Positions 43,245 to 51,706 of a DNA stretch of 59,376 nucleotides are shown in pieces. The translations under genes were made by a program, and so were the position numbers. Origin of the DNA: CAJBVG01 sp943371235 (GTDB taxonomy: Bacteria; Bacteroidota; Bacteroidia; Sphingobacteriales; Sphingobacteriaceae). Location: positions 1-59,376 of the forward strand of contig CALRTZ010000015.1 of NCBI GenBank assembly GCA_943371235.1. The letters are read 5' to 3'. Under the pieces are notes generated by a model that had not been told where the DNA came from, did no database searches, and saw nothing but the letters and a program-made list of their open reading frames with translations. How positions within the stretch are numbered: position 1 is the first letter of the stretch; each line of letters begins with the position of its first letter.

Positions 43245-43787
43245 ATGAATAAGAAAATGATACTATCAGTAATAGCTATTGCAGCAGTTGCATTTATAGG
43301 CTTTGGATTATACAAAGCGAATGGTCTTAAAAATATCCGAATAGTAAAGTCGGTAACCATAAGTGGTACTAAAGCCGAGGTGTTTGATATGGTTAGGTAT
43401 TTAAACAATTTCCATAAATGGTCGCCATTTTTAGCACAAGATCCTACTCAAAAATACGAAGTAAAAGGAACAGATGGAACAGTGGGTGCTCAATTTCATT
43501 GGGTTGGTAATAAGGGTAAGGATTTAGGTTACCAAGAGATTGTGAAAATTGATACTTTTAAATACATTGGTGTAAAGTGCGATATACAAAAGCCATTTGT
43601 TGCTAAACCTACGTTCGAGTATTATTTTACCGAAACCAATAATGGAATTGAAGTAAAACAAGAGTTTAAACTACAATCTGCTCTCCCAGATGCTTTCTTT
43701 ATGTGGCTTTTCGGAGCAAAAGCCGAAATGGAAAAAACGAATCAACAAGGATTGGATTTATTGAAGAAGGCTGTAGAATTACCATAA
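43245..43787 (+). CDS. SRPBCC-family (polyketide cyclase/START-like) protein
   Basis: The 180-residue protein has an N-terminal hydrophobic anchor (about 2-20) and then an SRPBCC helix-grip domain (about 35-178), with SVTISGTKAEVFDMVRYLNNFHKWSPF near the start and FEYYFTETNNGIEVKQEFKL in the later sheet. The family binds hydrophobic ligands; most bacterial members have unknown ligands. Placement after a YciI-like gene is often seen in Bacteroidota by recollection. A clear terminator follows. Confidence 0.8.
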   Translation: MNKKMILSVIAIAAVAFIGFGLYKANGLKNIRIVKSVTISGTKAEVFDMVRYLNNFHKWSPFLAQDPTQKYEVKGTDGTVGAQFHWVGNKGKDLGYQEIVKIDTFKYIGVKCDIQKPFVAKPTFEYYFTETNNGIEVKQEFKLQSALPDAFFMWLFGAKAEMEKTNQQGLDLLKKAVELP

Positions 43788-43806
43788 TAATTTAAGGGAT
43801 ATGGTT

Positions 43807-43845
43807 AAGAGTCGGTGAAAGTGTTATGCTTCCTCCGACTCTTTT
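43807..43845 (+). terminator. Intrinsic terminator after the SRPBCC gene
   Basis: AAGAGTCGG (43807-43815) pairs with CCGACTCTT (43835-43843), 9 bp, with a T-run following. The 3' arm also supplies the candidate -33 box of the next gene. Confidence 0.75.
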
Positions 43846-43876
43846 GTTTTTATCATTTATTTAAATGGTATCTTTG
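43843..43876 (+). promoter_or_regulatory. Candidate promoter of the P-type ATPase gene
   Basis: TTTG (43843-43846), 22 bases, TATCTTTG (43869-43876). The -7 box would overlap an upstream start codon at 43865, which argues that translation begins at the ATG at 43880. Confidence 0.5.
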
Positions 43877-43879
43877 TCT

Positions 43880-46408
43880 ATGTCTGCAATAAATTTTGAC
43901 ATTAAGGGTCTAAGCAATGAACAGGTAATTCTTGCAAGAGAAAAATTTGGTCGCAACCAATTAGATTACAAAAAAGAAAGTACATTCTTTAATACCCTAA
44001 AACGAATCGTTCAAGACCCAATGATGATATTGTTATTGGTGGCTTCAACTATTTATTTTATAAGTGGTAAAACGGGCGACGGAATATTCTTAACAGTTGC
44101 CATTCTGTTTCAAACCTCTATTTCTTTATTTCAATATTCGAGAAGTAAAAATGCTTTAGAGAAATTAAAAGATTTTACACAACCATCTTGCAAAGTAATT
44201 CGTAATGGTAAAGTGGTAGAAATAAAAAGCGAGGATTTAGTACTTGGTGATAGTTTAATGGTGGAGGAGGGTACCCTAATTTCTGCAGATGGTACCATTG
44301 TACATTCAAATGATTTCTCCGTAAATGAATCTATTCTTACTGGCGAATCCCTAACAGTTAGCAAAGACAAAGCTTCAGAAAATAATATTATATACAGTGG
44401 TACAAGTGTTGCAAGTGGGCTCGCCATTGCTGTAATTACTGCCATAGGCAACGAAACTCGTTTAGGTAAAATTGGCACAAGTTTAGAGAGTATCGACGAA
44501 GAGAAAACTCCATTAGAATTACAGATTGCAAATTTTGTAAAAAAGATGGCAATTATAGGGGCGGTGTTTTTTGTAGTGGTATGGATTATTAATTATTGGC
44601 ATTCGCAAAATATTTTGAGCAGTTTATTACAATCGCTCACCTTAGCCATGAGTATTTTACCAGAAGAAATACCAGTTGCCTTTACCACTTTTATGGCTTT
44701 AGGTGCATGGCGATTAATGAAAATGGGAATTGTGGTGAAACAAATGAAAACAGTGGAAACACTGGGTAGCGCTACCGTTATTTGTACTGATAAAACAGGG
44801 ACAATTACCGAGAACAAAATGAGTTTGGCAAAAATTTATTTGCTAAGTACCAATAAAATTATTGAACCCAATGAAACATTAACTGCAGATGAAAAACAGT
44901 TAATTGAAATTGCCATGTGGGCCAGTGAACCCATCCCATTTGATGCAATGGAATTAGCACTTCATCAATCATATGATGATTTAATAAGTGATGACAAGCG
45001 ACCCAATTATAAATTAATATATGAATACCCATTGGATGGTAAACCACCCATGATGACGCATGTATTTGAAAATTCCAATGGTAACAGAGTAATAGCCGCC
45101 AAAGGTGCACCCGAAGCCATGATGAGTGTTTCGAAACTTAGGGAAGAGGAAATTAAACATATTCAAAATGCAATAGAACTATTAGCTAAAGATGGTTACA
45201 GAGTGTTAGGAGTAGGAATGTCTGATTATAATGCCAAAGAATTTCCATCTACACAAGAAGAATTACCCTTTACTTTTTTAGGTATAGTTGCATTCTACGA
45301 TCCGCCCAAAAAGAATATACAACATGTGCTGGAACATTTTTATAAAGCAGGAATTAATGTGAAAATAATTACCGGTGATAATACGGAAACAACTGTTGCA
45401 ATTGCGAAACAAATAGGATTTCTTGGTTTTGAAAAAAGCATTACGGGTGATGAGTTAATGAAACTAAACGAAGCTGAACTAAAAAGCAGTGTGATGGACA
45501 CGAATATTTTTACAAGAATGTTTCCAGAGGCAAAATTGAAAATAATAAATGCACTAAAATCCAATAATCAAATTGTAGCCATGACAGGAGATGGGGTAAA
45601 CGATGGCCCAGCCTTAAAAGCAGCACATATTGGAATTGCTATGGGTAAGAAAGGTACAGAAATAGCCAAACAAACAGCCTCTTTAATACTCTTAGAAGAC
45701 GATCTTTCGAAAATGGTAGATGCCATTGCAATGGGTAGAAAAATTTATGCAAACTTAAAAAAAGCCATTCAATACATTATTTCAATACACATCCCAATTA
45801 TACTAACGGTATTTATTCCTTTAGCTTTGGGATGGTTATACCCAAATATTTTTTCGCCAGTACATGTTATCTTTTTAGAAATAATAATGGGCCCAACCTG
45901 TTCTATTATTTATGAAAACGAACCCATGGAGAAAAATACCATGTTTCAAAAACCTAAAGCATTAAGTGCTACTTTTTTTAATTGGAGAGAACTTTCTACG
46001 AGTATTATACAAGGCTTGATTATTACGCTTGGCACCTTATTTATCTATCAGTACGCCATTTATAATGGATATAGCGAAGCATTAACCAGAACCATGACAT
46101 TTACAGTATTAATAACTTCAAATATTTTTTTAACCTTAATTAATCGTTCGTTTTATTATTCAATACTCACAACCTTGAAGTATAAAAATAACATGGTATT
46201 AACTATTATTTTAATAACGATTACATTGGTTGTATTGATGCTTTTTGTAAAGCCATTAACTGTATTTTTTGAATTTGAACAATTGAATTTTATTCAAGTA
46301 TTATTATGTATTACTGTTGGATTTGTTTCTGTAATTTGGTTTGAGATTGCTAAATTTGTTAAACGTAAAAAATATCTATCAATTAATTCAATTTTTAAGC
46401 TTTCATAA
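43880..46408 (+). CDS. P-type cation-transporting ATPase
   Basis: The start is placed at the ATG at 43880 (842 residues) because a promoter -7 box overlaps the upstream ATG at 43865. The protein has the actuator TGES loop (ILTGESL), the membrane motif ILPEEIPVAF of P2-type pumps, the phosphorylation site CTDKTGTITENKM (D304), and the hinge GDGVNDGPALKAAHIGIAMG. About ten helices are visible. The P2 pattern, with PEE(I)P rather than CPC, points to calcium or sodium-type cations and away from heavy metals. Exact ion is inferred. Confidence 0.88.
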   Translation: MSAINFDIKGLSNEQVILAREKFGRNQLDYKKESTFFNTLKRIVQDPMMILLLVASTIYFISGKTGDGIFLTVAILFQTSISLFQYSRSKNALEKLKDFTQPSCKVIRNGKVVEIKSEDLVLGDSLMVEEGTLISADGTIVHSNDFSVNESILTGESLTVSKDKASENNIIYSGTSVASGLAIAVITAIGNETRLGKIGTSLESIDEEKTPLELQIANFVKKMAIIGAVFFVVVWIINYWHSQNILSSLLQSLTLAMSILPEEIPVAFTTFMALGAWRLMKMGIVVKQMKTVETLGSATVICTDKTGTITENKMSLAKIYLLSTNKIIEPNETLTADEKQLIEIAMWASEPIPFDAMELALHQSYDDLISDDKRPNYKLIYEYPLDGKPPMMTHVFENSNGNRVIAAKGAPEAMMSVSKLREEEIKHIQNAIELLAKDGYRVLGVGMSDYNAKEFPSTQEELPFTFLGIVAFYDPPKKNIQHVLEHFYKAGINVKIITGDNTETTVAIAKQIGFLGFEKSITGDELMKLNEAELKSSVMDTNIFTRMFPEAKLKIINALKSNNQIVAMTGDGVNDGPALKAAHIGIAMGKKGTEIAKQTASLILLEDDLSKMVDAIAMGRKIYANLKKAIQYIISIHIPIILTVFIPLALGWLYPNIFSPVHVIFLEIIMGPTCSIIYENEPMEKNTMFQKPKALSATFFNWRELSTSIIQGLIITLGTLFIYQYAIYNGYSEALTRTMTFTVLITSNIFLTLINRSFYYSILTTLKYKNNMVLTIILITITLVVLMLFVKPLTVFFEFEQLNFIQVLLCITVGFVSVIWFEIAKFVKRKKYLSINSIFKLS

Positions 46409-46435
46409 AGCAGGATAATTATTTTAACATAAACA

Positions 46436-47113
46436 ATGATTTATAAGCTTAAAACAATTCTTTTTTCAATACTAATACTTAGCTCTACATATACTTATTC
46501 GTTCGATCTGGGTACTTGGAACATTATCAATTTAAAGTATAATCAGAATAAGAAGTTAAGCTTTTTTGCAGAGTCACAATTGCGCTCGTTAAAACTGTAC
46601 AACAACTTTCATTATTATGAATTTAAGGGAGGTGTGAATTACAAAATTCATCAGAACATGATGTTGAGTTTAGCTGCTGGTACTTACCAAACATATAAAG
46701 AAGGAGGTGACTTTGTATTGCCTAAAAATAATGATGAATTTAGAATTTGGCCACAGGTTGTATTTTCTCAAAGTATTGGGGTGTTTAAAATAGAGCAACG
46801 ATACCGAGCAGAATTAAGGTTTACCAGTAACGGGTATAGAAATCGTTTCCGTTATAGATTTGGCTTAGCCTATCCATTTGGTGAAATAAAGGATAATTAT
46901 AAACCCTATCAAATAAGTGCTTCAAATGAGCTCTTTTTTACTGATAGAGAACCTTACTTCGAACGAAACAGGATACAATTTGCTTTTAACTATAAACCGT
47001 CAAAAAACACATCCATTCAAATCGGATATTTACATCAATTCGATTATAAAATTAACGATGAAACAGGTAGAGATTTCTTGCAAATAGGATATTTTGTAGA
47101 GCTGTTTAGATAA
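46436..47113 (+). CDS. DUF2490 outer-membrane-like protein
   Basis: The 225-residue protein has a signal peptide (about 1-22) and then DUF2490 beta strands, starting LGTWNIINLKYNQNKKLSFFAESQLRS and alternating aromatic and polar residues. It ends in a terminal FVELFR. It is predicted to be an outer-membrane barrel of unknown role. It begins 28 bases after the P-type ATPase gene, so the two may be co-transcribed, possibly linking the pump to an outer-membrane function. Confidence 0.8.
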   Translation: MIYKLKTILFSILILSSTYTYSFDLGTWNIINLKYNQNKKLSFFAESQLRSLKLYNNFHYYEFKGGVNYKIHQNMMLSLAAGTYQTYKEGGDFVLPKNNDEFRIWPQVVFSQSIGVFKIEQRYRAELRFTSNGYRNRFRYRFGLAYPFGEIKDNYKPYQISASNELFFTDREPYFERNRIQFAFNYKPSKNTSIQIGYLHQFDYKINDETGRDFLQIGYFVELFR

Positions 47114-47208
47114 TAAACCCTCATTTTTTAATTATTTTTCAACATAAATTTGTTGTTTATCAATAAATATTTATTATTATTGCAGGATAATTATAAAATT
47201 TATTAGGT

Positions 47209-47763
47209 ATGATAATTAAAATCGGAACGAAACAACTCCTAAAAGTGCTGTTAGTACTTTCATGGATTCTATTTATTGGTTTATGTATTGAAGCTGGAGG
47301 TATAGTATTTAATTTGCTGTACACGCTTACATACAACCCCAACGAAGCAAGGTATTTCTGGGACAATGTAAATTTATCCTCACTGTTAACTTATGATAAA
47401 GGTTTTTTTATTGTACTTACTGTATTAATGAGTATTGTAGCTATACTAAAAGCTATTATGTTTTATTTGATATTGCATTTATTTCACAACAAAAACTTTA
47501 ACATCGAACAGCCATTTAATTTATCATTAAAAAACTTTATTAGTTATATGGCCTATTTTGCCTTAGCAATTGGTTTGTTTTCTTATTGGGGAACTCGATA
47601 TACTAATTGGTTTGTACAAAATGGAGTGGAGATGCCGGAACTACAGCACCTCAAATTTGCAGGGGCAGATGTATGGATATTTATGGGAATAGTACTATTA
47701 GTTATTTCACAAATTGTAAAAAGAGGAGTGGAGTTGCAAACAGAAAACGATTTAACAATATAA
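47209..47763 (+). CDS. DUF2975 membrane protein
   Basis: This 184-residue protein has four hydrophobic helices (about 11-33, 63-85, 100-122 and 148-166). DUF2975 genes are found next to a small HTH regulator in many bacteria, and that partner follows here, three bases on. Its role is unknown; the pair may be a membrane sensor and its DNA-binding output. The short loop between helices 1 and 2 has EARYFWDNVNLSSLLTYDKG. Confidence 0.85.
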   Translation: MIIKIGTKQLLKVLLVLSWILFIGLCIEAGGIVFNLLYTLTYNPNEARYFWDNVNLSSLLTYDKGFFIVLTVLMSIVAILKAIMFYLILHLFHNKNFNIEQPFNLSLKNFISYMAYFALAIGLFSYWGTRYTNWFVQNGVEMPELQHLKFAGADVWIFMGIVLLVISQIVKRGVELQTENDLTI

Positions 47764-47766
47764 AAA

Positions 47767-47970
47767 ATGGCTATAATTGTTAATTTAGACGTGATGATGG
47801 CGAAGCGCAAAATATCACTCAACGACCTTTCAGAAAAAGTAGATTTAACGATATCAAATTTATCAATTTTAAAAACAGGAAAAGCAAAGGCCATACGTTT
47901 TAGTACCTTGGAAGCAATATGTAAGGCTTTAGATTGCCAACCTGGAGATATACTGGAATATGCTAAATAA
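47767..47970 (+). CDS. Small XRE-type HTH regulator (DUF2975 partner)
   Basis: This 67-residue protein is almost all HTH: KISLNDLSEKVDLTISNLSIL is the helix-turn-helix and KAIRFSTLEAICKALDCQPGDIL the support helix. This is the YozG-like form of single-domain XRE regulators. It is three bases from the DUF2975 gene and is very likely co-translated with it. Its targets are not visible. Confidence 0.9.
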   Translation: MAIIVNLDVMMAKRKISLNDLSEKVDLTISNLSILKTGKAKAIRFSTLEAICKALDCQPGDILEYAK

Positions 47971-48042
47971 TCATGTTTTATATTTTGTCTATTCTTAAAT
48001 TCTCCATAATTTTCATTTATATTTAATTTTTTAAAAAAATAT

Positions 48043-48810
48043 ATGAGTACAGAAAAACAATCACAAAATAGCGCTATTTATATTGGACTATCAATTCTAA
48101 TAGGCTTGTTATTATTAGGAGTTTTTATATTTAAAGGTCTAAAAACATTCAGCGACAAAGATCGAGTGGTAACAGTTAAAGGACTGGCAGAAATGAATAT
48201 GATAGCAAATTCTGCAAGTATTAGCATTAGTTTTTCTATTTCTGGAGATGAGTTGCCAGGTATCATTAAAAAATCGGAGCTAAAAAGAAATGCGATATTA
48301 AATTTCTTGACAAGCACAGGCATAAATAAAAACGATACTAAAGTGAAAAACATAGGGATTAACGATAGGCAGACTTATTATGAAATACGCTGGCGCAACG
48401 GGAGAGAAGAAGAAGTAAAAGTAGACCGTTATACAGTTAGTCAAACCATAGAAATTAAATCAATTGATGTGAAAGGCACGGAAGATTTAATGGCAAAACT
48501 ACGCTTAGATTTAGTGAGTAAAGATCTTACTTCTACATTGAATGCGAACTATGTTTTTCCAGAATTGAATTCTATAAAACCTCAATTAATTGCAGAGAGT
48601 ACTAAAAATGCACGTATTTCAGGCGAACAATTTGCAAACGACTCACAAGCTCAGCTTGGTAAAATTAAAACTGCATCACAAGGTCAAATTACCATAGCCG
48701 GAAGAAACTATTATTATGATGAAGACGGTGTGGAACAAACAGAGAAACCTGCAGAACCATTTATTCAGAAAGCCAGAGTAGTAAGTACAATAGTCTTTTT
48801 CCTTGAATAA
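48043..48810 (+). CDS. SIMPL-domain protein
   Basis: The 255-residue protein has an N-terminal membrane helix (about 10-32, YIGLSILIGLLLLGVFIF) and then a SIMPL/DUF541 domain (about 40-250), including VVTVKGLAEMNMIANSASISI, a VDRYTVSQTIEIKS strand and the closing FIQKARVVSTIVFF. Bacterial SIMPL proteins are periplasmic and poorly understood, sometimes linked to oxidative stress. It stands alone between the HTH and T9SS genes. Confidence 0.85.
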   Translation: MSTEKQSQNSAIYIGLSILIGLLLLGVFIFKGLKTFSDKDRVVTVKGLAEMNMIANSASISISFSISGDELPGIIKKSELKRNAILNFLTSTGINKNDTKVKNIGINDRQTYYEIRWRNGREEEVKVDRYTVSQTIEIKSIDVKGTEDLMAKLRLDLVSKDLTSTLNANYVFPELNSIKPQLIAESTKNARISGEQFANDSQAQLGKIKTASQGQITIAGRNYYYDEDGVEQTEKPAEPFIQKARVVSTIVFFLE

Positions 48811-48951
48811 TATTTAAAAACCGAAAAATAGGGTATTCGAATCCTGTTTGGATTATAAACAGAATCCAATTAGAAGTATGCATTTTTTTAGGCACAGAAT
48901 TTGTTTTATGTAAATCACATTTAATAATTCTAACCTATAAAAAACAATATT

Positions 48952-50169
48952 ATGAATACTACTAATTTGAAGTACATAATAAGCATTAGTTTATTATTGA
49001 TGGTGCAGCTTGTTCAAGCTCAATGGATAAGTTTAAACTCAGGTACCACTAAAAATTTAAATGAAATTTCCTTCCTTAATTCTAACCATGGGTTTGTAAC
49101 GGGTACATCTGGAACTGTTTTAAAAACCACAGATGCGGGTACTAATTGGATAAATATTAGTCCGCCAATTAAAAAAGATTTACATGATTTGCATTTTATT
49201 GATAACAATGTAGGATGGGTAGTAGGCGACTCGGGAAGTATATGTAAAACCACAAATGCAGGTTTAACTTGGTCGATCATACATTTACCAAATGCCGAAG
49301 AGATTGAATTACATTCTGTTTTTGCACTTAATCAAAATACAGTTTTTGTAGGTGGAAGTAATTCCATTACGAACGAATATTTATTCAAATCTACGGATGG
49401 GGGAAATACATGGCAAGTTGTAAATGTTGAAACATATTTGTGGAATATAGACATCCTTAAAATTGGTATGACCACTGAAACGATTGGTTATGCATTAACT
49501 AGAGGGAATGTACTTAAAACACTCGACGGGGGATTAAATTGGTTTATTACTGATACAACATCTGTTAAATCGGGCATTATGTTTTCTATATTGGAAGACT
49601 TTGCATATTTTCCTAATAGCGATACGCTTTATGTTTGCGGTTGGTATTTACCTTATTTTGGAGCTAGTTATAATGCCGCAAGTCAATGGAACCATAACAC
49701 GAACTACGATTATTTTAATTTAGATTTTATTACTAAAGACATTGGATATGTTGGTGGTTGGGGATATATGCATAAAACGATGGACGGCGGTAAAACATTT
49801 GTGGATGCAAGTGGTGGAGCTAACTCAAGCATGTTTAGCAATATTTATTCAATTGATTTTACGGATGAAAATACTGGTTATGCTTGTGGTGATAACGGAA
49901 AAATAATTAAAACTCAAAATGGAGGAAGTACAGGTATTTCTGCTATATCGTCTGCAGAAATAAGTATTTATCCTAATCCTACAAAAGATTATATATACTT
50001 AAATAAACTTGTAAATATTAGTTTATATAACATGTACGGACAATTATTGAGGCAAGAATGGGAAACGAATAAACTAGATTTAAGAGATTTTCCTCCGGGG
50101 GTATATCTAATAAATCTAGTAGATTCATCGACTAATAAAAACACATTTTCAAAAATAGTGCTTGAATAG
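48952..50169 (+). CDS. Ycf48-like beta-propeller with T9SS sorting domain
   Basis: This 405-residue protein has a signal peptide (about 1-23), then repeated Ycf48/Asp-box propeller blades (for example TVLKTTDAGTNWINI, SICKTTNAGLTWSII, YLFKSTDGGNTWQVV and MHKTMDGGKTFVDA). The C-terminal T9SS type A sorting domain (about 340-405) shows ISIYPNPTKDYIYLN and GVYLINLVDSS. It should be exported across the outer membrane. Such propellers often bind surface glycans or proteins; the role is unknown. It converges with the solute-binding protein gene ten bases on. Confidence 0.88.
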   Translation: MNTTNLKYIISISLLLMVQLVQAQWISLNSGTTKNLNEISFLNSNHGFVTGTSGTVLKTTDAGTNWINISPPIKKDLHDLHFIDNNVGWVVGDSGSICKTTNAGLTWSIIHLPNAEEIELHSVFALNQNTVFVGGSNSITNEYLFKSTDGGNTWQVVNVETYLWNIDILKIGMTTETIGYALTRGNVLKTLDGGLNWFITDTTSVKSGIMFSILEDFAYFPNSDTLYVCGWYLPYFGASYNAASQWNHNTNYDYFNLDFITKDIGYVGGWGYMHKTMDGGKTFVDASGGANSSMFSNIYSIDFTDENTGYACGDNGKIIKTQNGGSTGISAISSAEISIYPNPTKDYIYLNKLVNISLYNMYGQLLRQEWETNKLDLRDFPPGVYLINLVDSSTNKNTFSKIVLE

Positions 50170-50179
50170 TTGTATATGA

Positions 50180-51043
50180 TTAATATGTTAAAGCAACTGA
50201 ATTAATCAACTCAGAACTCAAATGTTTTCGTAAAATATCAAAATACATATCACTAGCAGGAAAACCTAAACCACCGTCAAAAAACTCATTAAAAGCAGCT
50301 GACCAATCTGAACTTTTTGGAAAAATAAAAGCAAAATATTCGGTATCAAAAGGTGTAGCTCTGTGAATTTTTATAGGTTTCGATTCTTTTTGTATCGTTG
50401 CCCAGTACGTTATTAAATCTAGGTAACCGAAGTATTTGTTAGAGCTCGATATTTTATCGAGCACTACTGCAGGAGTTTCTACCAATTCAATTTTTAAATC
50501 GGGCCAATAGTTATCTTTTATATTTTTGATGAGTTTTTCATGCACGGAGCCTTTCACAATTACAGCCGTCATTCCATTAAACTCTTTAGAAATATTACGA
50601 AGATCGGTAAGTGTTGATTTTAAAATTGAACTTACTAAAACAGGTTTGTTCTTTAAGTAAGGCGAGGAGAATTTAATTTCTCTGGCTCTATCTTGAGTTA
50701 CTGTAACAGAACCAGCACCAACACTTACCATTTTAGTTATTTTTACTTTCTCGTAAAACTTAGCAAAATCATCATGACGTTCGAATTCCAAGTTTACATC
50801 AATTCCTTTTTTAATTTTTAACCAAATAGCAAACTGTTTAATAATATCAATTTCTATACCTGTAACTTCTCCATCAGCATTTGTGTATGCGAAAGGAAAA
50901 TTGTGATGGTACTGAACATTCATTGTACCTTTTTTTTGTTGAGATGCTACTGCATACGTAGTATACGTAGAGGTTTGCGCAAAACTAATGTTGGTGAGAG
51001 AAGTAAATAATAGTGCGAGTAAGATGATTTGTATTTTTTTCAT
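50180..51043 (-). CDS. Periplasmic solute-binding protein, family 3-like
   Basis: The 287-residue protein has a signal peptide (about 1-22) and a PBP type 2 fold with GEVTGIEIDIIKQFAIWL and SVTVTQDRAREIKFSSPY, the amino-acid/polar ligand family signature. No ABC permease or ATPase is nearby, so it may be a sensor or a stand-alone binder. It begins five bases after the MaoC/PhaJ-like gene ends, so the two are probably one transcript. Confidence 0.82.
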   Translation of the reverse strand: MKKIQIILLALLFTSLTNISFAQTSTYTTYAVASQQKKGTMNVQYHHNFPFAYTNADGEVTGIEIDIIKQFAIWLKIKKGIDVNLEFERHDDFAKFYEKVKITKMVSVGAGSVTVTQDRAREIKFSSPYLKNKPVLVSSILKSTLTDLRNISKEFNGMTAVIVKGSVHEKLIKNIKDNYWPDLKIELVETPAVVLDKISSSNKYFGYLDLITYWATIQKESKPIKIHRATPFDTEYFAFIFPKSSDWSAAFNEFFDGGLGFPASDMYFDILRKHLSSELINSVALTY

Positions 51044-51048
51044 CTGTT

Positions 51049-51468
51049 TTAATTAAAGTAAAGTTTATTGTACATCATTGCTTCTCCAGTGGTAGTAGTT
51101 TCACCCGTTTCAGGATCTATAATTTTAGTTTCTATAACTGCACGGTTTTTTTCGGGCATAATTTCTTTAACCGTTAATATTGCTTCATATTCTTTATCGG
51201 CAAACATTGGTTTTAAGAACTTCATCTCTTGTTTCATGTAAACATTACCTTCTGCACAGAATAGAGTACCAAAAATTTTGGTAAAAACAGATCCACCAAG
51301 ATATCCGTGCATGATACGACGACCGAACATTGATTTAGCGGCATAATCTGCATCTATGTGCAAAGGATTGGTGTCGCCAGTTACTTGTGCAAATAAGTCT
51401 ACTTGCTCTTGAGAATAAGAAAATTTGTGATGGAATTCTGTTCCAACTTGAGGTTTTTCGTGTAGCAT
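51049..51468 (-). CDS. phaJ: MaoC/PhaJ-like (R)-specific enoyl-CoA hydratase
   Basis: This 139-residue hot-dog-fold enzyme probably hydrates trans-2-enoyl-CoA to (R)-3-hydroxyacyl-CoA, feeding PHA synthesis from fatty acid oxidation. The catalytic pair is in VTGDTNPLHIDADYA: D32 and H37, one position from Asp31 and His36 of Aeromonas PhaJ. IMHGYLGGSVFTKIFGTLF supplies the family serine region. The name phaJ rests on these motifs and on being divergent from phaE/phaC, 238 bases away. Plain MaoC-family dehydratase is the safe alternative. It precedes the solute-binding gene by five bases. Confidence 0.8.
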   Translation of the reverse strand: MLHEKPQVGTEFHHKFSYSQEQVDLFAQVTGDTNPLHIDADYAAKSMFGRRIMHGYLGGSVFTKIFGTLFCAEGNVYMKQEMKFLKPMFADKEYEAILTVKEIMPEKNRAVIETKIIDPETGETTTTGEAMMYNKLYFN

Positions 51469-51607
51469 AAGCTTAAATTTTTAGTTTTTTTTCAGACTTA
51501 CAATATATAAATTTTATTATTAAAATGTAAAAAAATTGCTTTTTAAGACTTAAAATGAGCTTTTATACTCCTTTTAGGTTATGTCTAAATTAATATTAAA
51601 ATTAGTA

Positions 51608-51638
51608 TTTGCAGATGTAAATATTATTCATACCTTTG
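51608..51638 (+). promoter_or_regulatory. Consensus Bacteroidota promoter for phaE
   Basis: TTTG (51608-51611), exactly 19 bases, TACCTTTG (51631-51638): a full match to TTTG-N19-TAnnTTTG. The leader to the ATG at 51707 would be about 64 bases. Confidence 0.8.
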
Positions 51639-51706
51639 CGGCGAATTTAAGGGGATAAATTAATGCAGATTAAAACTCTTACTTTCAACTAAATAAAACA
51701 CTAAAA

